The notes: generated from the letters alone by a model not told the origin. A stretch of DNA of 64,000 bases from an uncultured Succinivibrionaceae bacterium (GCA_944390105.1 CALXOV010000039.1:1-64000), one strand, 5' to 3'; numbered from the stretch's first letter, positions 53,484 through 60,299 are shown. Made by a program: numbers and translations.

Positions 53484-53948
53484 AAGTATACAGGGACTAT
53501 AAGTGTTGAATTTAACAGCTTTACTGCGTACTATGAGCTCACATCTGAAGTAATGTATATCCACCAATTATATAGAATAGACGACAGATTAGTGAAACGC
53601 TTTTATAAGACGACCTTTAAACGAGGCGATACTGTTTATATGCGTTTTATACCAGATGCTGACTTCGATGCATCCGCCGACGGCGGGTTTTATGTTGCAG
53701 TAAGACGTTCTAATTCTTCGTATGAAGTATTGGATTTATTGTTGCCCCCAGATGATAATAATCAGATTAATAGAGTAAATCACATCTACTCATTTAATGT
53801 AGATACTGACAATTTGATTTTCGTTATTACCAGCATTAACACCGATCAATGGTCAAACTCTACACAGGATAGAGTTACCATGCAGATCAGCATAGATCAT
53901 AATTTTAACAGCTATGCAGAATTTAAGATCAGATATGACGAAGATTAA
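53484..53948 (+). CDS. silent adhesin tip cassette C4
   Basis: Opens at S4 (AAGTATACAGGGACTATAAG, 53484-53503) as KYTGTISVEFNSFTAYYELT and ends KIRYDED-stop. About 155 codons. The chance ATG at 53475 is nine bases upstream of the site with no ribosome site. Contains FKRGDTVYMRFIPDADFD and SINTDQWSNSTQDRVTMQIS; the latter is similar to the remnant cassette C6. Same orientation as S0. Confidence 0.72.
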   Translation, partial: KYTGTISVEFNSFTAYYELTSEVMYIHQLYRIDDRLVKRFYKTTFKRGDTVYMRFIPDADFDASADGGFYVAVRRSNSSYEVLDLLLPPDDNNQINRVNHIYSFNVDTDNLIFVITSINTDQWSNSTQDRVTMQISIDHNFNSYAEFKIRYDED

Positions 53949-53952
53949 ATAC

Positions 53953-53974
53953 AGCCCATATTTTTGCGTGGGCT
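53953..53974. terminator. hairpin between convergent cassettes C4 and C5
   Basis: AGCCCA and TGGGCT form a 6-bp stem around TATTTTTGCG. It lies between the two stops and can serve either strand. Confidence 0.5.
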
Positions 53975-53992
53975 TGCATATTTAAGACTATC

Positions 53993-54538
53993 CTATAGAG
54001 GTTCACGACGCGTAAATGACATTCCAACGCTGCTGTCGTTACTAGGCAGGGTAAAATCGAAGTCAAACTGATCACCAGCATAAGTTATATCAGAGGTCAT
54101 TAAGATTTCATCATAAACACCTTGCTTTTTAGAGTTTTCATCGAAGAACATAAGGACGCTGAACTCAGTTTTACCAGCAGTCTTATATACTGAATTGTCG
54201 AAAAATATATTTTCAAATTTATAAAGTTCTTCACCATCGTAAATAAATGAAACATCAGCATTAAAATCCGTATCATCTGTCCCCGTAGTGCCGCCTTCAC
54301 CGATTTGTATATTATTAATCCGGACTTTAACGTTGATTTTAGTGCCTGGAACGCCAGTAATTTTAAAGCCGTGATCGCCGCCTCTATAGTATGAGCCTTG
54401 GATACTGCAGTGATCAAAAGAATCACTTTGACATTTACGGTTTGGCGACATATCCTCGACTATAAATGGATGTAGTTTAATAAGCTTCGATGTTGTCGCA
54501 ATGCCCTTTATCTCTACAGTTATAGTCCCTGTATACGT
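53993..54538 (-). CDS. silent adhesin tip cassette C5
   Basis: Minus-strand frame entering at S5 as TYTGTITVEIKGIATTSKLI and ending MSFTRREPL-stop (182 codons). Contains FKITGVPGTKINVKVRINN, the family signature G-V-P-G, and acidic loops. Inverted relative to S0, so one inversion would fuse it to the adhesin. The internal ATG at 54451 lacks a ribosome site. Confidence 0.72.
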   Translation of the reverse strand, partial: TYTGTITVEIKGIATTSKLIKLHPFIVEDMSPNRKCQSDSFDHCSIQGSYYRGGDHGFKITGVPGTKINVKVRINNIQIGEGGTTGTDDTDFNADVSFIYDGEELYKFENIFFDNSVYKTAGKTEFSVLMFFDENSKKQGVYDEILMTSDITYAGDQFDFDFTLPSNDSSVGMSFTRREPL

Positions 54539-54541
54539 ATT
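54519..54541 (-). repeat. cassette recombination site S5 with degenerate right half
   Basis: Minus strand ACGTATACAGGGACTATAAC. To the right the palindrome seen at S2/S3 breaks after ACGTAT (TGATGTC instead of ACAGG), so the plus-strand site of remnant C6 is lost. Confidence 0.72.
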
Positions 54542-54770
54542 GATGTCAGAGCTAAATGTATCTATATGGGATGCAGAATTTTATTTAAGCATTGCTCAGT
54601 TTACAGCTGATGAACATCCATATTATTTAGGTATTGGATCTATTAATGGCCCAACTCATTCGAGACCCACTCAAGATAGAGTCACTATTAAGTTAAAATT
54701 AGGCGATAGAAAATTACCGCCTTACGCTCTAATTAAAGATCATCTCAACATTAAAGTAATTAGCATAAAA
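54541..54770 (+). pseudogene. remnant adhesin tip cassette C6
   Basis: A plus-strand frame reads SELNVSIWDAEFYLSIAQFTADEHPYYLG..., then SINGPTHSRPTQDRVTIKLKL, which parallels SINTDQWSNSTQDRVTMQI at the end of C4. Its entry site is missing and its end runs into the tail of the convergent cassette C7. It is a truncated relic, useful as evidence of past cassette duplication and rearrangement. Confidence 0.6.
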
Positions 54771-55343
54771 ACCATCTGTAAATTCAACAGTCATAGCATC
54801 ATTGGCTCTACATTGTGCACTCATGGCATTTTGCACAGTTTCAACTGTAGCAGTAGGAGATCCTATAGCGTCAGCTAAATATGTACTTTCTGACGTGCCT
54901 TTATATTTTTGATGCACGATAATGAATAACTTAAAGGACTTTAAATTAACTGACGCAGAAGAAGTTGTATTAATATTAAAATGATTGTAGATAAACTTTC
55001 TTGGCGTCACATAAACTACTTGCTCAGGTGCACTTTGTCCTATTGCTAACGCAAAACTATCATTCACAAAACCTGATGATGTAATCTTAAAGCCTTTGAT
55101 TACACTAGGATCTGAGATCTCAAATGATCCTAACTCTATAACAGATGTATCATTAGGGCTGTTCGATTTTCCGAATTCAGAAAAATAGCAACCATGAGCA
55201 TTGTCATATTCATTACCTATAGGATTTACTGAGGCATAATAAATTTTATCGAAGTCTAAAGTCTTTAATTTTCCAATAGCGACTGATGTACTTTCTTTCA
55301 CGAAAGCACTTGTAAAATTAGTTTTTATGGTACTTGTATACAG
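54729..55343 (-). CDS. silent adhesin tip cassette C7
   Basis: The longest cassette: a minus-strand frame entering at S7 as LYTSTIKTNFTSAFVKESTS and ending VEMIFN-stop (205 codons). It contains SSGFVNDSFALAIGQSAPEQVVYV and KSFKLFIIVHQKYKGTSES. Its site has AGT for GGT/GGG, encoding Y-T-S-T-I. Inverted relative to S0. The start at 55301 used by simple gene calling is 14 codons inside the frame. Confidence 0.7.
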   Translation of the reverse strand: MYTSTIKTNFTSAFVKESTSVAIGKLKTLDFDKIYYASVNPIGNEYDNAHGCYFSEFGKSNSPNDTSVIELGSFEISDPSVIKGFKITSSGFVNDSFALAIGQSAPEQVVYVTPRKFIYNHFNINTTSSASVNLKSFKLFIIVHQKYKGTSESTYLADAIGSPTATVETVQNAMSAQCRANDAMTVEFTDGFYANYFNVEMIFN

Positions 55344-55344
55344 T
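55325..55344 (-). repeat. outermost cassette recombination site S7
   Basis: Minus strand CTGTATACAAGTACCATAAA. Variant of the consensus at one codon. Marks the right end of the array; 195 bp of non-coding AT-rich sequence separates it from the H-NS-like gene. Confidence 0.7.
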
Positions 55345-55538
55345 ATTTAGCTTTTTGTAGTTTATATAGAATACTCAGAATGATGTATTATTGAGAGATG
55401 TTTTTATTAGAAGCAAGTATTGATCTTTTAGTTAAAAGACTGCCAATATTGGATACTGCTCAACAATAATGAATTTTAAATAACAGGCCATTTGCTGAAT
55501 ATTAAAGCACGTAAAATTTTATTCGGAGGATTGTATTC

Positions 55539-56027
55539 ATGAGCGATGAAATTAAAAGCGAAGCTGCACCCAATATAAATGAAGTACTGCGGTCAAGGTT
55601 AATCAATCGCAGGCTATTGTCTGCTGTAGCTAAAGGTCTGACTTCAGATCAGCTTGATAAGGCAATAGCTGTCCTGCATGAAATAAAACAGCAGACGATT
55701 GAGCGTGAAGAAGCAGAGCGCCGTGCTAGGGAACAGGAAGAAGCAGGACTGCGCGAAATTTATGAACTTGCCAAAGCTAAGAACATTCTGCCTGAGCGCA
55801 TGGCTGAGTTCTTCGGCGCGATCGCCTCTGAACAGAAAGAACCTAAGAAGCTGCCGCCCAAATATCGTATGCGTGATGATGCTGGCGTGTATGAGTGGGG
55901 CGGCAAAGGACCTGCTCCGCATTGGCTTAAGCAGGCAGAAGATAGCGGCCGCAACCGCGACGAGTTCTTAATCGGAGATGACGGTTTGACCGCTCTGGAA
56001 AGAAGCGCACAGCAGATTCAAGCTTAA
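55539..56027 (+). CDS. H-NS-like nucleoid-associated protein
   Basis: A 162-residue protein. The N-terminal two-thirds is helical with a coiled coil (about 35-75, LDKAIAVLHEIKQQTIEREEAERRAREQ), as in H-NS oligomerisation domains. The C-terminal part has KLPPKYRMRDDAGVYEWGGKGPAPHWLKQ (about 104-132), matching the H-NS DNA-binding pattern Y-x-W-x-G-x-G-x-x-P, which inserts into AT-rich minor grooves. AGGA precedes the ATG. It sits between the AT-rich cassette array and the recombinase; silencing of the array or control of recombination would be a natural role, but that is inference. Confidence 0.75.
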   Translation: MSDEIKSEAAPNINEVLRSRLINRRLLSAVAKGLTSDQLDKAIAVLHEIKQQTIEREEAERRAREQEEAGLREIYELAKAKNILPERMAEFFGAIASEQKEPKKLPPKYRMRDDAGVYEWGGKGPAPHWLKQAEDSGRNRDEFLIGDDGLTALERSAQQIQA

Positions 56028-56038
56028 TCAGCTGTCAG

Positions 56039-57025
56039 CTAATCGGTGAGCTCTGCGTAGATTTCATCTATCCAATCATTGTAAAGCGCCATTGCTTTGC
56101 GCCTGGAGTACAGGTAGTCATCCCGGCGATAGGCTTTTACTACTTTGGCATTGGGGCATGCGTGCTGCAGGCAGGCTTCGGCGATGTAGGGAGGCACTTT
56201 GCCTTCATGCTTGGCAAAGAAATTGGCGGCAACTGAGCGCAGGCCATGCGCGGTCAGCGTATCTTTGAAGCCATGATCTTTGAGCGCCTTGTTTAAGGTC
56301 TGTGGGGATAAGTGCAGTTTTGGATCGCGCAAGCCGGTAAATACCCATCCATGCTCTTTACTGCCATATTTGGAGAATGCCTTGATTAGGCACAGCTCAA
56401 GGCTCTGAGTGGTTGGCAGCAGGAAGATCTCCTTAGTCTTGGTTTGCCGCACAGTCAGAATGTGCTTCTTTAAATCTAAGTCAGTGATCTTCAGTTTGAC
56501 GGCTTCACTAGGGCGCAGGATAGTGCGCAGCTGGATCTCAAGCAGCAACTGCTGACGTTCGCAGCACTCCTCTTTAAAGGTTTTAAGCACTTGCTTTAGT
56601 TCAGCACGCAGATGTCTATAATCAAGCGTAGGGCGATGGGAGCTGTGCAGCTGCGCAAGCCGGGCGGCTTTTTTAACTAACGGCAGTGCACTTAAAGTCT
56701 TCATCGGATCATCCGCCAGCACGCCCACTGCGGCTGCAAAGCCGGTCATCTGCCCGTAGATGCGGGCCAGCAGGGTAACGGTATACCAGCTGCCCGCATC
56801 ATAAATCTTCTGCAGGATTAGGTGCTGAAACTCAAGCGGGCTTAAGCGGTCGGCGCGCAGATCGCTGAGGGCGCTTAAATGGGCGTACCAGACTTTATCC
56901 AGCTTAGTCATGGTGCTGCTGCGCAGCACTGGCTCCATTTCAGCGCGGTACAGCTCATAGATCTGACCGATTTTAGGCGAGCGGCGCAGCTTTTTGATCT
57001 GCTCTGATAATGAGTTTGTTTCCAT
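56039..57025 (-). CDS. tyrosine recombinase, candidate shufflon-type invertase
   Basis: A 328-residue integrase-family enzyme. The C-terminal catalytic domain has Arg I in TILRPSEAVKL (R171), the beta-hairpin Lys in RQTKTKEIF, H260-G-L-R263, H288 in CLQHAC and the nucleophile Y299 in AYRRDDYLYSRR; the last segment resembles P4-type integrases. The N-terminal part (about 1-125) is a SAM-like arm region without the usual DUF4102 domain. Start chosen at ATG 57025, with GGAGAT six bases upstream; the frame is open to 57223 but has no better site. It converges on the H-NS-like gene. It is the only site-specific recombinase in the window and is adjacent to the inverted site array. It may instead be the element's integrase. 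Confidence 0.85.
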   Translation of the reverse strand: METNSLSEQIKKLRRSPKIGQIYELYRAEMEPVLRSSTMTKLDKVWYAHLSALSDLRADRLSPLEFQHLILQKIYDAGSWYTVTLLARIYGQMTGFAAAVGVLADDPMKTLSALPLVKKAARLAQLHSSHRPTLDYRHLRAELKQVLKTFKEECCERQQLLLEIQLRTILRPSEAVKLKITDLDLKKHILTVRQTKTKEIFLLPTTQSLELCLIKAFSKYGSKEHGWVFTGLRDPKLHLSPQTLNKALKDHGFKDTLTAHGLRSVAANFFAKHEGKVPPYIAEACLQHACPNAKVVKAYRRDDYLYSRRKAMALYNDWIDEIYAELTD

Positions 57026-57318
57026 AAATGATCTCCATAAAATAAGGAGATCTGAGATTAGCCTGTGTCTGCAAACTCTGTTTAAGCTATAATGGGAACA
57101 CTTATTCGCATCAGCGACGCCCAGACGAGCGACATCTGTCGTGACCGTGCTTTCAGCACGAGCCAAATCACTTATCCTGCATCTGCAGGACAAAAGTTGC
57201 CTTACAAAAGACAGTCTTTTCATCGCAGGCGTTTGCCTGTTTCTTAAAACCGCACAGTTGACTTTGCAGCAGAAACTCGTTTTCTGTCTTCAAGATCTCT
57301 GTGTGATTTACCCGCAGT
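57026..57318. other. leader/intergenic region between recombinase and next gene
   Basis: No gene is convincing. It contains a TATAAT box at 57098-57103 (AAGCTATAATGGG) preceded by TTTAAG rather than a good -35, and CGTGCTTTCAGCACG, a hairpin, at about 57149. It probably carries divergent promoters for the recombinase and the gene at 57379. Confidence 0.45.
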
Positions 57319-57375
57319 CGGGGACAATGCTTCCCCGCACGCGGAGTGGTTTGTCCCCGCATTTTATGGAGACAA
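57319..57375 (+). promoter_or_regulatory. leader A: switchable SD-sequestering structure
   Basis: Segment 1 GGGGACAA (57319-57326), segment 2 TTGTCCCC (57350-57357) and segment 3 GGAGACAA (57368-57375, the ribosome site). Segment 2 can pair with 1 or with 3 but not both, as in an attenuator or riboswitch. ATG follows at 57379. Confidence 0.6.
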
Positions 57376-57378
57376 ATC

Positions 57379-57972
57379 ATGACATCTATGATCCGTTACG
57401 CTTTACTGCCGCCTAAAGTCTTAGCAAAGCTTCTTTTGCTGAGCGTCAGTCCTATAAGCAAGGCTATTCAAGCTAAAAGGCTTGAAGAACAGGTCTTAGG
57501 CTGGACAGACAGCAGCAGTAAAGCCTATACCGGCTGGAGATCTTCTGTTGATGCAGAAGCTGAAATCTCCGGCTCCAAGCTGCGTCTTGATCTGCAGATC
57601 CGCGCCAGCAATCAATGCATTCCTATGGAGTGCCATGTTTATGCAGAGTATGCGCTGCCGTCAGCATCAGATCCTTTAGATCTGCTCAATCACTGTGAGC
57701 AGATGACCGTATCGGACGTCAAAATTGATGGCAGAGATGTTTATTTGTGCCCGCGTAAAGAAGCTGTGCAGCAGAGTCTCGGTAAGTTTTGCCGCAGACA
57801 TGCAGCCAGATTCTTTATCTTGTACGATGACTTCGTGCTCAGCAGAGCGCCTGCAGCATTGCACAAACATTTTAAGCTCGACCTTCATAAGGCTGAGCAT
57901 CCGGAGTTTCCACAGGGCTTTGGAGCTGCATTTTGGATTAGGGAGAATTTGAGCCTTAATCAAAAACAGTAA
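57379..57972 (+). CDS. hypothetical protein, 197 aa
   Basis: Not recognised. Soluble, mixed alpha/beta, with MIRYALLPPKVLAKLLLLSVSPISKAI at the N-terminus possibly forming an amphipathic helix. The start at 57379 is set by the ribosome site GGAG that is part of leader A; the longer frame from 57346 crosses the leader and is unlikely. First of the small-gene run to 62.5 kb that shares leader architecture. Confidence 0.55.
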   Translation: MTSMIRYALLPPKVLAKLLLLSVSPISKAIQAKRLEEQVLGWTDSSSKAYTGWRSSVDAEAEISGSKLRLDLQIRASNQCIPMECHVYAEYALPSASDPLDLLNHCEQMTVSDVKIDGRDVYLCPRKEAVQQSLGKFCRRHAARFFILYDDFVLSRAPAALHKHFKLDLHKAEHPEFPQGFGAAFWIRENLSLNQKQ

Positions 57973-57976
57973 GTTC

Positions 57977-58013
57977 CTGCGCTTTTAGGAAAAACTTAAA
58001 ACCCTTCAGGGGC
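57977..58013 (+). repeat. 37-bp direct repeat, copy 1
   Basis: CTGCGCTTTTAGGAAAA...CTTCAGGGGC; recurs at 58853-58889 with one mismatch. Both copies lie directly upstream of a leader and a small-protein gene pair, so the gene units look duplicated. Confidence 0.7.
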
Positions 58014-58058
58014 AATTTGCCCCGGCGGGTCAATTGCTCCTGAGTTCTTTTAGGAGCA
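58008..58058 (+). promoter_or_regulatory. leader B: switchable SD-sequestering structure
   Basis: AGGGGCAA (58008-58015) folds locally with TTGCCCC and can also pair with TTGCTCCT (58034-58041), which otherwise pairs with the ribosome site AGGAGCA (58052-58058). Same three-segment logic as leader A with a different sequence. Confidence 0.6.
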
Positions 58059-58065
58059 GTGACAA

Positions 58066-58413
58066 ATGAAATTATTTCATTTTATTTTCAGGCGATTTTT
58101 GCCGGTTTCTAAAACAAGCCAGGCAAATGAACTTGAGAAAATCCGTCAAACCCAAGAGCATCTTGCGCGTGAGATGGTAAGATTAAGGAAGGAACTAACG
58201 GAACTTAGGAAGTTAATTTATTATCTGGCTAAACAAAGCAATATCTACTATGGCGCTCTGGTGAGTGCGTGGCTGGGACTTGCTTTTGTTTTAGTTATAG
58301 AGTGTTTTGAATTTTACTTTCCTAATTTGAAAAACGATGCTTATTACATAGTAGGCAAACCGCTTGCCGTTGTCCTTATATCCTTAATTTATTTATGGAG
58401 AAAACGGAAATGA
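58066..58413 (+). CDS. coiled-coil membrane protein, 115 aa
   Basis: An N-terminal heptad helix (about 20-60, ANELEKIRQTQEHLAREMVRLRKELTELRKLI) followed by two TM segments (about 65-85 and 93-110) and a basic tail. No family recognised. It overlaps the next small gene by four bases. The layout (coiled coil plus TM pair followed by a tiny TM protein) is repeated at 58937-59259 and 60300-60679. Confidence 0.6.
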   Translation: MKLFHFIFRRFLPVSKTSQANELEKIRQTQEHLAREMVRLRKELTELRKLIYYLAKQSNIYYGALVSAWLGLAFVLVIECFEFYFPNLKNDAYYIVGKPLAVVLISLIYLWRKRK

Positions 58414-58532
58414 CCACAGAACAGATTATTTGTTTGATTATAGGCATTCCGCTGTTAATCTTTTTGGGATTTAATTTTATTAAATACTTATTTAAAACAT
58501 TGGACGGTTTAGACGAGTTAAGAAAGTTATAG
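58410..58532 (+). CDS. 40-aa single-TM protein
   Basis: MTTEQIICLIIGIPLLIFLG... then a short basic/acidic tail ending LDELRKL. ATGA overlap with the coiled-coil membrane gene upstream sets the start. One clear TM segment (about 6-24). Too short for ordinary gene callers. Confidence 0.6.
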   Translation: MTTEQIICLIIGIPLLIFLGFNFIKYLFKTLDGLDELRKL

Positions 58533-58610
58533 GTGCTCTGCTTCACCGCTTGCGCTTATCGACTTATAACTAACCAGCCATTCATGCCGCTCCTGCGGCA
58601 TCTCACCCTA

Positions 58611-58672
58611 AAGGGTACAGCGTACCCTGCGGGGCACAGTTTGTACCCTTTGTTTATTTAAAGAGGTACAAA
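58611..58672 (+). promoter_or_regulatory. leader C: switchable SD-sequestering structure
   Basis: AAGGGTACA (58611-58619) folds with GTACCCT (58622-58628) or with TTTGTACCCTT (58640-58650); the latter alternatively pairs with the ribosome site GGTACAAA (58665-58672). A further hairpin ATGCCG/CGGCAT lies upstream (58584-58600). Confidence 0.65.
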
Positions 58673-58674
58673 TC

Positions 58675-58848
58675 ATGTCTTACTGCAATCATTTAAAGGT
58701 CAATCCCAGCACCGGTTTAGTCGGCGAGGGCGTGCGCTTTGAGCGTACCCGCAGGATCACCGGCTATTTAGTCGGAGATTTATCTCGCTTCAACAATGCC
58801 AAGCGTGCTGAAGTACAGGACAGAGTTAAGCATTTGCGCTTAGCTTAA
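58675..58848 (+). CDS. 57-aa protein resembling the glycyl-radical tail of NrdD
   Basis: The sequence starts MSYCNHLKVNPSTGLVGEG and continues FERTRRITGYLVGDLSRFNN then AKRAEVQDRVKHL. The combination R-R-I-T-G-Y-L, then RFNNAKRAE and DRVKH, follows the C-terminal glycyl-radical segment of anaerobic ribonucleotide reductase, in which the Gly of (R)xxGY carries the radical (here G30). As in the stand-alone PFL patch protein GrcA, it might replace a damaged or missing radical domain, or merely be a domain relic. A paralogue lies at 62258. The start is fixed by leader C. Confidence 0.5.
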   Translation: MSYCNHLKVNPSTGLVGEGVRFERTRRITGYLVGDLSRFNNAKRAEVQDRVKHLRLA

Positions 58849-58852
58849 GATT

Positions 58853-58889
58853 CTGCGCTTTTAGGAAAACCTTAAAACCCTTCAGGGGC
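58853..58889 (+). repeat. 37-bp direct repeat, copy 2
   Basis: Same as 57977-58013 with one A-to-C change. It is followed by a different hairpin, GGCTGCC/GGCAGCC (about 58890-58910), ahead of the next gene. Confidence 0.7.
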
Positions 58890-58936
58890 GGCTGCCTCTT
58901 GAAGGCAGCCGTTCTGGAGTTTTATCTAGGATAGCA

Positions 58937-59071
58937 ATGATGTTAAATCGTAAGGTCAACAATCAACTTTATGCTGAGATCATGGAGCTGAAAAAACAAC
59001 TATCAGATCTAAAGCAAGAAGTTAATAAACTAAACAGCACTCAAGGCAAAATAGCAAAGACCAAAATTTGA
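58937..59071 (+). CDS. 44-aa coiled-coil protein
   Basis: MMLNRKVNNQLYAEIMELKK... is one long helix with heptads (QLSDLKQEVNKLNS). It ends TGA overlapping the ATG of the next gene, matching the coiled-coil-plus-TM arrangement of 58066 split into two genes. AGGATAG upstream serves as ribosome site. Confidence 0.55.
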   Translation: MMLNRKVNNQLYAEIMELKKQLSDLKQEVNKLNSTQGKIAKTKI

Positions 59072-59259
59072 TGCTTAAAAACGTTTTTGTTTTGTCTTTT
59101 CCATCGGTTTTAGTTATAGCAGGCGCTCTTTATCTAAAAATAGAGACTTTGCTGACTGAAACCTGGCAGAAGATAGTATGTATCTTAGTTGGTCTGTTGG
59201 TTTTTATCGTGGCTCTTTATCTTTGTTACAATGTGATAAAGAAAGAGAATGGTGAATAA
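59071..59259 (+). CDS. 62-aa two-TM protein
   Basis: MLKNVFVLSFPSVLVIAGAL... has two hydrophobic segments (about 5-23 and 34-54) and a charged tail. TGATG overlap with the coiled-coil gene upstream. Function unknown. Confidence 0.55.
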   Translation: MLKNVFVLSFPSVLVIAGALYLKIETLLTETWQKIVCILVGLLVFIVALYLCYNVIKKENGE

Positions 59260-59260
59260 A

Positions 59261-59356
59261 ATGAACTGGTATTTTGTTCTTATGCTCGCCGTAATCCTAG
59301 GTGTTGGCGGCTTTATTATCTGGATGATTCTGGATATTGGCAAGTCTTGGAAATAA
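59261..59356 (+). CDS. 31-aa single-TM peptide
   Basis: MNWYFVLMLAVILGVGGFII... followed by WMILDIGKSWK. One TM segment, basic end. It begins two bases after the previous stop; GGTGAA may be its ribosome site. Small toxic or regulatory membrane peptides look like this, but no antisense RNA is evident. Confidence 0.5.
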   Translation: MNWYFVLMLAVILGVGGFIIWMILDIGKSWK

Positions 59357-59388
59357 CCTTTTTAAAGGTTGCTAAGTAAGAGGTTGCC

Positions 59389-59502
59389 ATGCTCTCATTT
59401 ACAACATCTTTATGGATCTTTATCGGCGCTCTAGCAGCAGCCGGAGCTTTATCGCTGTTTGTGATCCTTAAGAAACGGCAAACCTGCCAAGAGATGAGTT
59501 AG
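59389..59502 (+). CDS. 37-aa single-TM peptide
   Basis: MLSFTTSLWIFIGALAAAGA then LSLFVILKKRQTCQEMS. One TM segment (about 7-27) and a basic tail. AAGAGG precedes the ATG by five bases. Confidence 0.5.
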   Translation: MLSFTTSLWIFIGALAAAGALSLFVILKKRQTCQEMS

Positions 59503-59542
59503 TAACCAACCCAATCCGCATACTGCGGACATCAAACCCAAT

Positions 59543-59607
59543 AGGGTACAACGTACCCTTTGGGATGTTTGTACCCTTATGTTTAACTTCAATAAAGAGG
59601 TACAAAC
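59543..59607 (+). promoter_or_regulatory. leader E: switchable SD-sequestering structure
   Basis: AGGGTACAA (59543-59551) folds with GTACCCT or with TTTGTACCCTT (59568-59578); the latter alternatively masks the ribosome site GGTACAAAC (59599-59607). Closely related to leader C, including the upstream TCCGCATACTGCGGA hairpin. Confidence 0.65.
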
Positions 59608-59608
59608 C

Positions 59609-60172
59609 ATGAACAGCATGATTAAAGATGCTTTAGCTGAAATTGACACCGAAAACGAGCTTTTTAACGAAAACGGTGAAGCTTTGCAGCTTTTGGAAAT
59701 TGCCAGAATACACGGCAATGAAAAAAGCGCGGCAGAGCTGTTTCAAACAGCAGCTAAAGCTCTGCAGATGGACTATGAGATCTATGTTCATCTCGTGTGC
59801 GAGGCAGCTCGATCTCTGATTATCAGGGCGTATCACGTCGGTCAAAAAGCCGATTTAGCGCAGCTCAATCAGATCTTGCAGAGCCTTGATGCTGTCTTGT
59901 TCAAGAACGGCGCAGTTATGCTGCTGCCGGCAAAAGAACAGGAGAATTGTCCAGTCCAAGGCTTTAACCTCGGATGGAACAGTCCTACTAAAACTAATGC
60001 TAAAACCTTGCTGGCGGCTTCCTGCTGCTATATAGCAAATCTGCAGATCTGGGAGCTTTACAAAGCTCAACCGGATGCTGCCGAAGCAGCTTGCCGCTAT
60101 TATCAGACAGTAATGAACGCAGGTCTAAGTGCATCTTTTGATGCCTTGGGCTTTGCACAGCTTATTGACTGA
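59609..60172 (+). CDS. hypothetical soluble protein, 187 aa
   Basis: Not recognised. Entirely helical with Ala/Leu/Gln-rich repeats (ALQLLEIARIHGNEKSAAELFQTAAKALQ, and LYKAQPDAAEAACRYYQTVMNAG) that recall TPR/Sel1-like helical pairs. The start is set by leader E and GAGG at 59597; the frame extends upstream through the leader but that part is non-coding. Confidence 0.55.
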   Translation: MNSMIKDALAEIDTENELFNENGEALQLLEIARIHGNEKSAAELFQTAAKALQMDYEIYVHLVCEAARSLIIRAYHVGQKADLAQLNQILQSLDAVLFKNGAVMLLPAKEQENCPVQGFNLGWNSPTKTNAKTLLAASCCYIANLQIWELYKAQPDAAEAACRYYQTVMNAGLSASFDALGFAQLID

Positions 60173-60227
60173 TAGTTTTAGTTTAGTCTGCAGCGCTGGG
60201 TGATCCATTACGCTGCTGCAAATCCGG

Positions 60228-60294
60228 CTGCCGGAGATCTTCTCCGGCAGCGGAGTCAGGTCTCCGGTTTTTTATTTTCCTAAACCGAGGAGAC
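60228..60294 (+). promoter_or_regulatory. leader F: switchable SD-sequestering structure
   Basis: CTGCCGGAGA (60228-60237) forms a 10-bp hairpin with TCTCCGGCAG (60241-60250) and can also pair with GGTCTCCGG (60259-60267), which alternatively pairs with the ribosome site region GAGGAGAC (60287-60294). Start is TTG 60300. Confidence 0.62.
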
Positions 60295-60299
60295 TTAAT

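Noticed and set aside
52261..55301. Treating the alternating small frames after the adhesin as independent short genes
   Set aside because: None has a ribosome site, one has no start codon at all, and all open frames extend upstream exactly to the shared in-frame site; the cassette model explains them better.
57168..57416. Short frames on both strands in the leader before 57379
   Set aside because: They cross the three-segment leader and hairpins, whose base pairing explains the sequence; no coding signature.
58584..58660. Leader peptide MPLLRHLTLKG... overlapping leader C
   Set aside because: An ATG-started 25-codon frame exists, but it has no ribosome site and is not conserved in the sister leader E, so a translated leader peptide is not supported.
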